Source of the DNA: Deltaproteobacteria bacterium
GTDB taxonomy: Bacteria; Desulfobacterota; BSN033; UBA1163
Reading direction: 5' to 3'
Length of the DNA: 37,911 nucleotides
Assembly: GCA_020059605.1 (NCBI GenBank)
Contig: JAGVBT010000013.1
Span: forward strand, 1-37,911
The notes under the pieces are model-generated. The model made no database searches, was not told where the DNA came from, and worked only from the letters and a program-made list of their open reading frames with translations. The translations under genes and the position numbers were made by a program. The first letter of the stretch is position 1. The number at the start of each line of letters is the position of its first letter. This document shows positions 14,312-20,858 of this stretch, in pieces.

Positions 14312-14476
14312 TTAATCAGTCCATAATTGTATAGACACGAAAAAACAAACCGTTCGTGCTGAGCCTGTCGAAGCCTGAACGGCAAGATACCACACCCTTC
14401 GACAAGCTCAGGTCGCTTCGACTCGCAACCGAGGTGAACGGTAAGGGATATGTCTTTCCAATTATGGACTCCTTAG
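14312..14476. mobile_element. MITE-like element with 20-bp terminal inverted repeats
   Basis: The left end AATCAGTCCATAATTG (14314-14329) and right end, read inward as CTAAGGAGTCCATAATTG, are inverted repeats that extend through TATAGACA versus GAAAGACA. The same termini bound the element at 34838-35004. The interior differs and holds a CTGAGCCTGTCGAAG/CTTCGACAAGCTCAG hairpin with the nested 22-base insert. There is no transposase frame. It lies between ccdA and the DsbD-like gene and provides the ccdA stop codon. Confidence 0.7.
14412..14433 (+). repeat. Nested 22-base insert, copy 2
   Basis: GTCGCTTCGAC followed by TCGCAACCGAG splits the 3' arm of the CTTCGACAAGCTCAG...GTGAACGG hairpin. 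Deleting it restores the arm that matches CCGTTCGTGCTGAG on the 5' side. The insert itself can form two adjacent 4-bp hairpins (GTCG/CGAC and CTCG/CGAG). Confidence 0.65.
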
Positions 14477-15171
14477 TAAATGGTTATTCCCAGATAAAAC
14501 AGATAAATCCCCACCAATACGACGATTGACCCGCCGACCCTTTTTCCCCAGGCGGTCATATTGATGATCCCTTTGGATTTGACAAAGTTTTCTGCAAAAC
14601 CGGTGGCCGTTCCCGCAAGAAAGATCAGGGCGCAGTGGCCAAGGGCATAAATAAATAACAGGGAGGTCCCGTAAACGACCTCTCCTTTTGAAGCAACAAA
14701 GGTGAGGATCAGTGCCAGGACAGGCGTGGCGCATGGCGAAGAAATAATTCCAAAGAAAAGGCCGAGAAGGAGCGCCCCCAATATCCCTCTTTGCTTGGGT
14801 TGAAGATGAACCGGTATGGGAAGGTTCCACTCGAAAAGGCCGACAAGCTGTAAGCCAATAATGACAGCAATCGCTCCGGCGATATAGTACCACGCGCTGC
14901 TGAACAAACCGAAGAGCCCTCCCACCAGAGAGGCTATGGCTCCCAAAATAGTGAACGTGATCGAGAGGCCGAGGATAAACGTCAGCGAATAAAGCAACGC
15001 CTTTCGCCGGTCTCCTTCGGAATACCCGCCTACATATCCGATTACCAGGGGAATGGTCGCCAGAACACAGGGGCTTGAAGAGGAAAGGATGCCCCCGATG
15101 AACACGCCGAGATAGGCAAGGAAGGGGTTATCCGCAATTGATTGAGAAAGATGATTGAGAAATAATTCCAT
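14473..15171 (-). CDS. ccdA: CcdA-type thiol electron carrier
   Basis: A 232-residue six-helix membrane protein of the CcdA/DsbD family. The two redox Cys are in SSSSPCVLATIPLVIGYVGG and GIISSPCATPVLALIL. The family passes electrons from cytoplasmic thioredoxin to exported thioredoxin-like proteins. It starts 3 bases after the stop of the periplasmic thioredoxin gene at 15175-15585, its obvious partner. The C-terminal TAA lies inside the terminal inverted repeat of the element at 14312-14476, so the last residues (GITIY) were probably fixed by that insertion and the original end may have been a little longer. Confidence 0.92.
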   Translation of the reverse strand: MELFLNHLSQSIADNPFLAYLGVFIGGILSSSSPCVLATIPLVIGYVGGYSEGDRRKALLYSLTFILGLSITFTILGAIASLVGGLFGLFSSAWYYIAGAIAVIIGLQLVGLFEWNLPIPVHLQPKQRGILGALLLGLFFGIISSPCATPVLALILTFVASKGEVVYGTSLLFIYALGHCALIFLAGTATGFAENFVKSKGIINMTAWGKRVGGSIVVLVGIYLFYLGITIY

Positions 15172-15174
15172 AAT

Positions 15175-15585
15175 CTATTTTACTCCCATCTTGCCAAATA
15201 TTTTTATGATTTCTTCCTTACTCATGAACCCCACATGCCGGTAAACTTCCCGATTCTTGGCGTCGAAGAAAATCTGTGTCGGGATGGCCCGTATTCCATT
15301 GATCCTTGTCAACTCCTTCTCCTGATAAACCTCGATCACCTTGATGATGACCCGCCCTTGATATTCCTCTGTCAGATCTTGGAGGATAGGAGCCATTTTC
15401 TTGCATGGGATGCACCTGTTCGCCCCAAAATCGATAAGCTTGGGTAGGGAAATTTTCGCCACCTCTTTAGGCAAGCGCTCAGATTTCGATTGAGGGAAGG
15501 CGCCTTGAGGGTAGGAAGGAATAATGAGTAAAAAAAATAAAAAGCATAGGCCCGTGGTTAGAATCTTTTGTCTTATCAGTATCAT
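15175..15585 (-). CDS. Exported thioredoxin-family protein (CIPC)
   Basis: A 136-residue protein with an N-terminal membrane/signal segment (ILTTGLCFLFFLLIIPSYPQGAFP) and a thioredoxin domain: LPKLIDFGANRCIPCKKMAPIL, VIIKVIEVYQEKELTRINGIRAIPTQIFFD with the cis-Pro, and YRHVGFMSKEEII. It is very similar in wording to the thioredoxin domain of the fusion at 18055-18954 (FGANSCLPCRQL, ALPTLVFFD). It should act outside the cytoplasmic membrane and be re-reduced by the CcdA encoded immediately downstream. The substrate is unknown; reduction of arsenical or selenol partners in this cluster is inference. Confidence 0.9.
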   Translation of the reverse strand: MILIRQKILTTGLCFLFFLLIIPSYPQGAFPQSKSERLPKEVAKISLPKLIDFGANRCIPCKKMAPILQDLTEEYQGRVIIKVIEVYQEKELTRINGIRAIPTQIFFDAKNREVYRHVGFMSKEEIIKIFGKMGVK

Positions 15586-15654
15586 TGAGTAACCTTATCT
15601 TTTTTAACAAACGGATTGTTTTCAGCTTGCACGAAGCTTGAAAGGAATGACCTC

Positions 15655-15804
15655 TCACTGCTCCCGGGTCGCCTGGTCGACCTGCGGTTTCAAAACCTCC
15701 TTGAGGAACAGAAAAGCATCCTCCTTGTCTTCGTCAAGAAAAATCCTTACCAGCCTGAGTAGCTCCTCGGAGTCGAGTTTTACATTAATGGATTTTACAA
15801 TCAT
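15655..15804 (-). CDS. 49-residue conserved-looking small protein
   Basis: A short frame (MIVKSINVKLDSEELLRLV, then RIFLDEDKEDAFLFLKEVLK, ending KPQVDQATREQ) that reads as one amphipathic helical hairpin. GAGG lies 5 bases before the ATG at 15804. It begins 9 bases after the stop of the DGC gene, in operon arrangement. I do not recognise a family; no Cys or membrane segment is present. Coding is supported by the ribosome site, codon use and tight spacing, not by homology. Confidence 0.65.
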   Translation of the reverse strand: MIVKSINVKLDSEELLRLVRIFLDEDKEDAFLFLKEVLKPQVDQATREQ

Positions 15805-15813
15805 CTGATTTCC

Positions 15814-16230
15814 TCACAATAGACCCATTCTTTTTGAGATTCGGGTTGACAGATATTGGGATACCTTCTCCACATCAGAAGTGAGAGGGTTCAAGTTATA
15901 ATTCTTCTCTATGCCCATACTCGTAATTTCGACATATTCATCGACATTGAACCCGGCGTGCTCAAGCGTTTTCTTAGCACATGCCACCGGGCAACCATCA
16001 ATGGCCACAATGACTTTGCCCGCTTTGGTTGACTCAATCATCCCGCTGACATGACCGCCGATGCCAGCCAGACAGAAGAATTTCCCCGTGCCCTCTCGGG
16101 TCAATTTTACCCCTGCTTGGTTAGCAATCTGTCCAACATTCGATCCTCCCGAACATGGAAAAATCAATATCTCAGTTGGTTCGCACAAGCATTTTTTTCC
16201 ATTTCCCTCCCCTTTTATTCGGAGATCCAT
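15814..16230 (-). CDS. DGC-domain putative zinc-binding protein
   Basis: A 138-residue protein of the DGC-domain family: EILIFPCSGGSNVGQIANQAG (residues 21-41), GKFFCLAGIGGHVSGMIES, and IVAIDGCPVACAKKTLEHAGF containing the name-giving D-G-C with a second Cys. The conserved Cys suggest zinc or other thiophilic ion binding. Biochemical function is not established, although the gene often accompanies arsenic/thioredoxin/permease genes. The ATG at 16230 overlaps the end of the UxxC thioredoxin gene by 16 bases, so translation is coupled. A truncated second copy of this family lies at 9731-9976. Confidence 0.88.
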   Translation of the reverse strand: MDLRIKGEGNGKKCLCEPTEILIFPCSGGSNVGQIANQAGVKLTREGTGKFFCLAGIGGHVSGMIESTKAGKVIVAIDGCPVACAKKTLEHAGFNVDEYVEITSMGIEKNYNLNPLTSDVEKVSQYLSTRISKRMGLL

Positions 16231-16451
16231 TTCTTAATCTCTTCCGGTTTCGGAACTTTGCCCGCGATTTTTACAATTCCGTCCACAACGAGGGCGGGGG
16301 TGAGGAGAACTCCATAATTGGTAATGGTTTTAATATCCTGGACTTTAACTACCTCGGCATCAACTCCGAGCTCTTTGACCGCCTCTTTAGCTCGCTCCGC
16401 AAGCTGGTTGCATTTGGCTCACCCCATACCTAATACTTCGATTTTTTTCAT
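16215..16451 (-). CDS. Selenocysteine thioredoxin-like protein, UxxC
   Basis: A 78-residue protein if the in-frame TGA at 16421-16419 is read as Sec (residue 11): MKKIEVLGMG-U-AKCNQLAERA, then VKELGVDAEVVKVQDI, YGVLLTPALVVDGIVKIAGK and PEEIKKWISE. This is the small thioredoxin family often called redox-active disulfide protein, which normally has GCxKC; here the first Cys is Sec, giving UxxC. AAGGAG precedes the ATG at 16451, and a hairpin with loop CGGAG follows the TGA. It lies between the ArsP-like permease gene (19 bases upstream) and the DGC gene (overlapping). Relatives are typically paired with this permease type, suggesting a role in reducing its substrate. Confidence 0.9.
16389..16405 (-). 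promoter_or_regulatory. SECIS hairpin for the UxxC thioredoxin
   Basis: AGCUUG (16405-16400) pairs with CGAGCU (16394-16389) around loop CGGAG (16399-16395) on the - strand. The loop begins 19 bases after the UGA and contains the GG typical of bacterial SECIS loops. Confidence 0.75.
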
Positions 16452-16470
16452 CTTCAATCTCCTTTTCCTT

Positions 16471-17499
16471 TTACGTAAAATAATGACCGAAGGTCATCCC
16501 GATGATCGTTGACATGATGGCCACCAATAATATGTAGGTCATTCCTTTCTTCGCTCCCATGACCCGGACGATGACGATCATGCTGGGTAAACTCAGGGCA
16601 GGCCCGGCAAGGAGAAGGGCCAGGGCGGGCCCCCGCCCCATCCCCATGTCGAGAAATGCCCTGATGATGGGAACTTCTGTCAGGGTTGCAAAGTACATGA
16701 GCGCCCCGAAAACGGAGGCAATCAGATTGGATCGGAGGGAATTGCCCCCCAGCCATTTCTGGATCAATGTTTCCGGAACGAGGGTTTTGATCATCCCTGC
16801 CACAAACACTCCGATGAGAAGCCACGGGGTAATCAATTTAACGAACCCCCATGTTGCCAGCAGCCATTCCTTGATCTCCTCCCGGTTATACCAGCGTTTC
16901 AAGGCAGCAAGCAGGACGATAAAGGATATGGCTGTCAGAATCCACATCTTCTGCGAAGCAAAGACGAGGATCCCTACCAGGGCGGCAAAATAGATGAGGA
17001 GAACATAGCCCCTCTTGCCTCCCTCGGGCACACCAAGAGTCAATGCCTGATTCAACTTCTCTTTTTCCTCTCTCCGGAAGAGAAACGCCATGATAAGTCC
17101 GATTACGATTGAGAATAAAACGGCGCCAACGGCTCTTCCGATCCCTAAATCCAGTCCAAGGAGCCTTGCGGAATAGGCAATCGCCAGAATATTAATCGCC
17201 GGACCTGAATAAAGGAATGCCGTAGCCGGGCCAATCCCGGCTCCCCTTTGATAGATACCGGAAAAGAGCGGTAGAACTGTGCATGAACAAACGGCCAGAA
17301 CCGTCCCGGAAACGGAGGCCACACAATAAGAGAGCGCTTTCTTTGCCTGGGCGCCGAAATATTTAATCACGGAGGCTTGGGAGACAAAAACCCCGATCGC
17401 CCCTGCAATGAAAAAAGCTGGAATCAGGCAGGTAAGAACATGGGCGGAGAGGTAATCAATAAAAGCATCTATCCCACCCTGAAGGATAAGCATGAACAT
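16471..17499 (-). CDS. Permease, ArsP/YraQ (DUF318) family
   Basis: A 342-residue membrane protein with about eight to ten helices. The signature block is VLAVCSCTVLPLFSGIYQRGAGIGPATAFLYSGPAINILAI, and the second half repeats the topology with FATLTEVPIIRAFLDMGMGRGPALALLLAGPALSLPS. The vicinal Cys in CSC fit a thiophilic substrate. ArsP members export trivalent organoarsenicals; other members are uncharacterised permeases, so the substrate here is inference. It follows arsR after 21 bases and precedes the UxxC thioredoxin gene, the common permease-thioredoxin pairing. The ATG at 17499 follows AAAGGAG. Confidence 0.88.
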   Translation of the reverse strand: MFMLILQGGIDAFIDYLSAHVLTCLIPAFFIAGAIGVFVSQASVIKYFGAQAKKALSYCVASVSGTVLAVCSCTVLPLFSGIYQRGAGIGPATAFLYSGPAINILAIAYSARLLGLDLGIGRAVGAVLFSIVIGLIMAFLFRREEKEKLNQALTLGVPEGGKRGYVLLIYFAALVGILVFASQKMWILTAISFIVLLAALKRWYNREEIKEWLLATWGFVKLITPWLLIGVFVAGMIKTLVPETLIQKWLGGNSLRSNLIASVFGALMYFATLTEVPIIRAFLDMGMGRGPALALLLAGPALSLPSMIVIVRVMGAKKGMTYILLVAIMSTIIGMTFGHYFT

Positions 17500-17520
17500 C
17501 GATCAATCTCCTTTCCTCAC

Positions 17521-17838
17521 TTATAGCGCGCGAACCAATCTGCTCTGCTCATTTACCTGTTTCTTGATCACTGTGCTGATCCTGTCAAGGATTTCGAAGA
17601 TCTTTGGGTCCCGCACCCTGACCATCACCTTGACTCCGTCCTTTCGGGTCGTGACGAGATGACTCTTCTGCATGAGCGAAATATGCCGGGAGATATTGGA
17701 TTGCTCTCCATTGATCGCCGGAACAATCTCACAGATACATCGTTCTCCGCTCCGAAGAAGTTCAAGGATCTTCAAACGGGTGGGCTGGGCAAGGGCCTTT
17801 AGCACTTCCGCCTTCATTTCAAGAATCCGTTCCTCCAT
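17521..17838 (-). CDS. arsR: ArsR-family metalloregulator
   Basis: A 105-residue winged-helix repressor: EVLKALAQPTRLKILELLRSGERCICEIVPAINGEQSNISRHISLMQKSHLVTTRKDGVKVMVRV. ERCICEIV corresponds to the ELCVCDL metal-site motif of ArsR, with both Cys present, so an arsenite-type ligand is likely. The ATG at 17838 has GGAGGA just upstream; earlier ATGs at 17850 and 17865 lack a site, and the latter lies inside the operator palindrome. The gene heads the long - strand cluster, and the palindrome at 17852-17877 overlaps its promoter, which indicates autorepression and control of the downstream genes. Confidence 0.92.
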   Translation of the reverse strand: MEERILEMKAEVLKALAQPTRLKILELLRSGERCICEIVPAINGEQSNISRHISLMQKSHLVTTRKDGVKVMVRVRDPKIFEILDRISTVIKKQVNEQSRLVRAL

Positions 17839-17851
17839 AAAATCCTCCATG

Positions 17852-17877
17852 ATTATATGATTCATTAATCATATAAT
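17852..17877. promoter_or_regulatory. ArsR operator palindrome
   Basis: Perfect inverted repeat: ATTATATGATT (17852-17862) and AATCATATAAT (17867-17877) separated by CATT. It lies between the -35 box and the arsR start and covers the -10 region, the classical place for an ArsR operator. Confidence 0.8.
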
Positions 17878-17898
17878 TTAAACCTCATAACTTGTCAA
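17870..17898 (-). promoter_or_regulatory. Promoter of the arsenic/redox cluster
   Basis: On the - strand TTGACA (17898-17893), a 17-base spacer and TATATG (17875-17870) form a good sigma-70 promoter. Its -10 box lies inside the operator palindrome. Confidence 0.65.
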
Positions 17899-18054
17899 GT
17901 GAGATTTCCCTGGAACCGCGTCTTCGAAAGTTTCCGCACTCAACCCTCCCTTCTCTTTCTTATGCTTCGTCCTCAAGGGGATATTGATTTTTACCATAAT
18001 ATAGGGAATAAATAGTAACATAGACTCACCTCAATAATAATTAAAGGAGTAACC

Positions 18055-18954
18055 ATGAAACCGAAATTTATTGTCCTCGGAGCCGTGATCGTGGTATTGG
18101 CCGGCGCCCTCTTCTTTTACTTTTTTTATCTCCAGAACCCGGCCCGGCAGGTTCTGGCCCATGTCAACGGCGAAAAAATTACAGTGCAACAGCTTAATAG
18201 AGAATTAATGAAAGTGGAATCCCCTATGAAAGAAATGCTCAGGGAAAATCCACAGGAACTTCTCGAAGGGATGATCATCCAGATGGTCCTTCTCCAGGAG
18301 GCAAAAAAACAGGGAATACCTCCTCCCGTCAAAACCTATAAAGATACGGACAAGGATGCCCTCTCCCCCGAAGAGGCTCTCATTGCCGAGCTGATCAAAA
18401 AGAAGTTCTCCACGCCGCCAACCGTAACCAAAGAAGAAGTCAAAACATTCTATCCCTTATTGAAAGAGCGGTTGGGTGGGATGCCTCTCGACCAGGCCTC
18501 TCCCATCATTGAGCAGTTCATCATCGAGGTCAAACAGCAGGAGGAGATGAAACAGTTCCTTGCCGGACTTCGGGCCTCCGCCAAAGTCGAAATTGATCAG
18601 ATCCGTCTCCAGAAGGTCGCCTCCAAAGCTCCCGAATCGAATACGGAGGAGGACCTGAAGAAGGCCTTTGCAGGAGGAAAGCCTTTTCTCGTTGATTTCG
18701 GGGCAAATTCCTGCCTCCCCTGCCGGCAGTTAAGACCGATTCTCAAAGAACTCAGCAAAGAATTCTCCGGGAAGGCCGAGATCCTTATCATCGATGTCTA
18801 TAAATATCAACACCTGGCGCGGGAATATAAAATCGTGGCCCTCCCGACACTGGTCTTTTTTGATTCTCAGGGCAAGGAGGTTTTTCGGCAGCCCGGGGCC
18901 ATGAATAAAGAGCAGATCGCCGCAAAATTGAAAGAGATCGGGGCAGGAGTATAG
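18055..18954 (+). CDS. SurA-like chaperone domain fused to thioredoxin
   Basis: A 299-residue exported or membrane-anchored protein. A hydrophobic segment (residues 5-26) is followed by a SurA/PpiC-type N-terminal domain (VNGEKITVQQLNRELMKV, LLEGMIIQMVLLQEAKKQGI, residues about 37-185). A C-terminal thioredoxin domain (about 195-299) has FGANSCLPCRQL (C220-LP-C223) and VALPTLVFFD. The combination suggests a chaperone-tethered thiol reductase or oxidase outside the membrane. The thioredoxin part is close to the protein at 15175-15585, so it may also be served by CcdA. AAAGGAG lies upstream of the ATG at 18055. It is divergent from arsR, with 189 bases between, and may share control with it. 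Confidence 0.85.
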   Translation: MKPKFIVLGAVIVVLAGALFFYFFYLQNPARQVLAHVNGEKITVQQLNRELMKVESPMKEMLRENPQELLEGMIIQMVLLQEAKKQGIPPPVKTYKDTDKDALSPEEALIAELIKKKFSTPPTVTKEEVKTFYPLLKERLGGMPLDQASPIIEQFIIEVKQQEEMKQFLAGLRASAKVEIDQIRLQKVASKAPESNTEEDLKKAFAGGKPFLVDFGANSCLPCRQLRPILKELSKEFSGKAEILIIDVYKYQHLAREYKIVALPTLVFFDSQGKEVFRQPGAMNKEQIAAKLKEIGAGV

Positions 18955-18980
18955 GTTCTGGTTTAAAAACGATAGGTTCC

Positions 18981-19014
18981 TTGAGTTACTTGGGTTACTT
19001 GAGTTATTGAGTTA
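18981..19014. repeat. Short degenerate tandem repeat
   Basis: Four imperfect units of about 9 bases (TTGAGTTAC, TTGGGTTAC, TTGAGTTAT, TGAGTTAAC) follow the stop of the fusion gene. The last unit starts a weak GGGTT/AACCC complementarity with the next bases. No function is evident. Confidence 0.6.
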
Positions 19015-19102
19015 ACCCAAAAAACCCAATAAAATTTTCTATTTGCAAGCTGTTTTTGTCCCTGGTTTCCTGGTATCCTGATGCTCGGATATCCTGACCC
19101 CC

Positions 19103-19660
19103 ATGACCCACGTCACCCTTCTCCTGATTGCCTTCGGATTATCCATGGATGCCTTTGCCGTCTCCGTCAGCAACGGCATTGCCATCCAGCGCCGGAGGGC
19201 AAACCACGCCTTGAGAATCGGGCTATTCTTCGGATCTTTTCAGGCATTGATGCCGTTGATCGGGTGGGCCGCAGGCCTGAACCTGAGAGACTTGATCTCG
19301 GGCGTCGATCACTGGATCGCCTTTGGCCTTCTGACTTTCATCGGCTGTAAGATGATTTATGAATCAAAGAAGATGAATGGCCGGGGAAAAGAAGCCAAAC
19401 CGTTGAACCTTCCGACGCTGTTGATGCTCTCTGTTGCCACGAGCATTGATGCCTTGGCCGTTGGGATCAGTTTCGCCCTCCTGAATATCTCAATTATCGC
19501 GCCGATCCTCGTCATCGGAGCGGTGACCTTCGTATTATCGTTTTTCGGGGTTTTGACAGGCAGTAAAATCGGCCACTTTTTTGAAAAGAAAATCGAAATC
19601 CTGGGCGGCCTGATCCTGATCGGCATCGGGATCAAGATCCTGATCGAACATTTAAACTGA
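19103..19660 (+). CDS. mntP: Manganese efflux pump MntP
   Basis: A 185-residue, six-helix protein of the MntP (DUF204) family. It has the two-fold repeat with acidic signatures LLIAFGLSMDAFAVSVSNGI in the first half and MLSVATSIDALAVGISFAL in the second. The family exports Mn2+ from the cytoplasm. The ribosome site before the ATG at 19103 is poor (CCTGACCCCC), and no yybP-ykoY manganese riboswitch was recognised in the 148 bases upstream. It is followed by the cupin gene after 32 bases. Confidence 0.95.
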   Translation: MTHVTLLLIAFGLSMDAFAVSVSNGIAIQRRRANHALRIGLFFGSFQALMPLIGWAAGLNLRDLISGVDHWIAFGLLTFIGCKMIYESKKMNGRGKEAKPLNLPTLLMLSVATSIDALAVGISFALLNISIIAPILVIGAVTFVLSFFGVLTGSKIGHFFEKKIEILGGLILIGIGIKILIEHLN

Positions 19661-19692
19661 AAAAGTAAAAGGTGAAGAGAAAGGAGGTCAAA

Positions 19693-20028
19693 ATGGGATT
19701 CTGGAATCTTAGGGCATTAAAATTGGATGAGTTTAGGCCGGGTATATTCAGTAAGATCGAGACAGGAAAGAATTTAACCATGGCAGTTATGGAAATCGCC
19801 CCGGGCAAAGAAGGCACAGCCCATGGACATCCCTTCGACCAGTGCGGTATCGTGGTTGAAGGAGAAATAGAGATGTTGATAGGCGAGGAAAAGAAATTAT
19901 TGAAACCAATGGAAGCCTATTTCATCCCGGCGGAAGTGATGCATAACTGGAAGACTCTCACCTCCCCCGCCAAGATTTTAGACGTGGTGCTCAAACAGGG
20001 TCAACAGCGTTGGAAAAATATCGACTGA
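19693..20028 (+). CDS. Single-domain cupin protein
   Basis: A 111-residue small beta-barrel protein: MEIAPGKEGTAHGHPFDQCG (metal-ligand His pair in HGH), GIVVEGEIEMLIGEEKKLL, MEAYFIPAEVMHNWKTL (the C-terminal motif His) and KILDVVLKQG. The cupin fold binds a metal ion in the barrel; the reaction or ligand is not predictable. AAGGAGGTCAAA precedes the ATG at 19693, which I prefer over an in-frame ATG at 19672. It lies just after mntP in the same direction. Confidence 0.88.
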   Translation: MGFWNLRALKLDEFRPGIFSKIETGKNLTMAVMEIAPGKEGTAHGHPFDQCGIVVEGEIEMLIGEEKKLLKPMEAYFIPAEVMHNWKTLTSPAKILDVVLKQGQQRWKNID

Positions 20029-20099
20029 ATTTTTCTGTCAACCTATAATGAATCATCAGGCATGACAATTAGGGGCAAGTCTGGAGGGGAGGATAGATC

Positions 20100-20858
20100 A
20101 TGGATCGCAAGCGGCTTAAAAAACTGGCGGCGGAGAAACGGTTTATCCCGGGGATTTATAATTATTGTGATCGCTGGTGTGAGCGCTGTCCTCAAACCAA
20201 CCGGTGTTTGAACTTTTCGATCGGAGAAGAAGATTTTTCGGATCCCGAAACAAGGGATATCAAAAACGAAGCCTTCTGGAAAAAGTTATCGGAGATCTTT
20301 AAGGAAACACAGGAGATGCTCAAAGAGGCGGCAGAGGAATGGGGAATAGACCTGGAGGATTTGGATTCGGAAGAGGTGGCGGGACATATCCGGGTGAGGG
20401 ACGAGGCCGTGCAGGGTCATGTCATTTCACGGGCCGCCAGGAACTATGCCAGCAGGGTGGAAGATTGGTTCCGGGAGAGGGAGGAGCGGCTTTTAGAAAC
20501 GACAACCCTTCTTAGCGATGAGGTGAATCTTGAGGAAGCCCTGGAGGTGATCCGGTGGTACCAATACTTTATTGCCGCCAAGGCCATTCGCGCTGTCCTC
20601 GGAAAGCTGGAGGAGGAAAAAGATGGCCGGAATGAATTCCCGAGCGATGCGGATGGTTCAGCCAAGATTGCACTAATCGCAATTGACCGTTCGATCAGCG
20701 CCTGGGCAACGATTCCGCACCACGATCCTCGCGAGAGCGAGAGTGTTCTCAAAATCCTTTCCTTTCTTGACCGGTTGGGCCAGGCCATCGAAGAGACCTT
20801 CCCGAAGGCCAGATCCTTTATCCGCCCCGGATTTGACGATATCGACCTGAATGAATGA
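20100..20858 (+). CDS. Uncharacterised protein with N-terminal Cys cluster
   Basis: A 252-residue soluble protein with YNYCDRWCERCPQTNRCLNF near the N terminus: Cys 23, 27, 30 and 36 form a compact metal or Fe-S site. The rest is helical and charge-rich (EIFKETQEMLKEAAEEWGI, EALEVIRWYQYFIAAKAIRA, SISAWATIPHHDPRESESVL). I recall similar proteins only as uncharacterised. The ATG at 20100 has GGAGGGGAGG upstream. The gene overlaps the sensor kinase start by 4 bases (ATGA), so it may belong functionally with the two-component system. Confidence 0.7.
   Translation: MDRKRLKKLAAEKRFIPGIYNYCDRWCERCPQTNRCLNFSIGEEDFSDPETRDIKNEAFWKKLSEIFKETQEMLKEAAEEWGIDLEDLDSEEVAGHIRVRDEAVQGHVISRAARNYASRVEDWFREREERLLETTTLLSDEVNLEEALEVIRWYQYFIAAKAIRAVLGKLEEEKDGRNEFPSDADGSAKIALIAIDRSISAWATIPHHDPRESESVLKILSFLDRLGQAIEETFPKARSFIRPGFDDIDLNE

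Noticed and set aside
18981-19014. CRISPR-like short repeats
   Set aside because: Units are about 9 bases, contiguous and without spacers; no cas genes are in the window.
18955-19102. Manganese (yybP-ykoY) riboswitch before mntP
   Set aside because: The conserved GGGGAGUA-type strands were not found in the leader.
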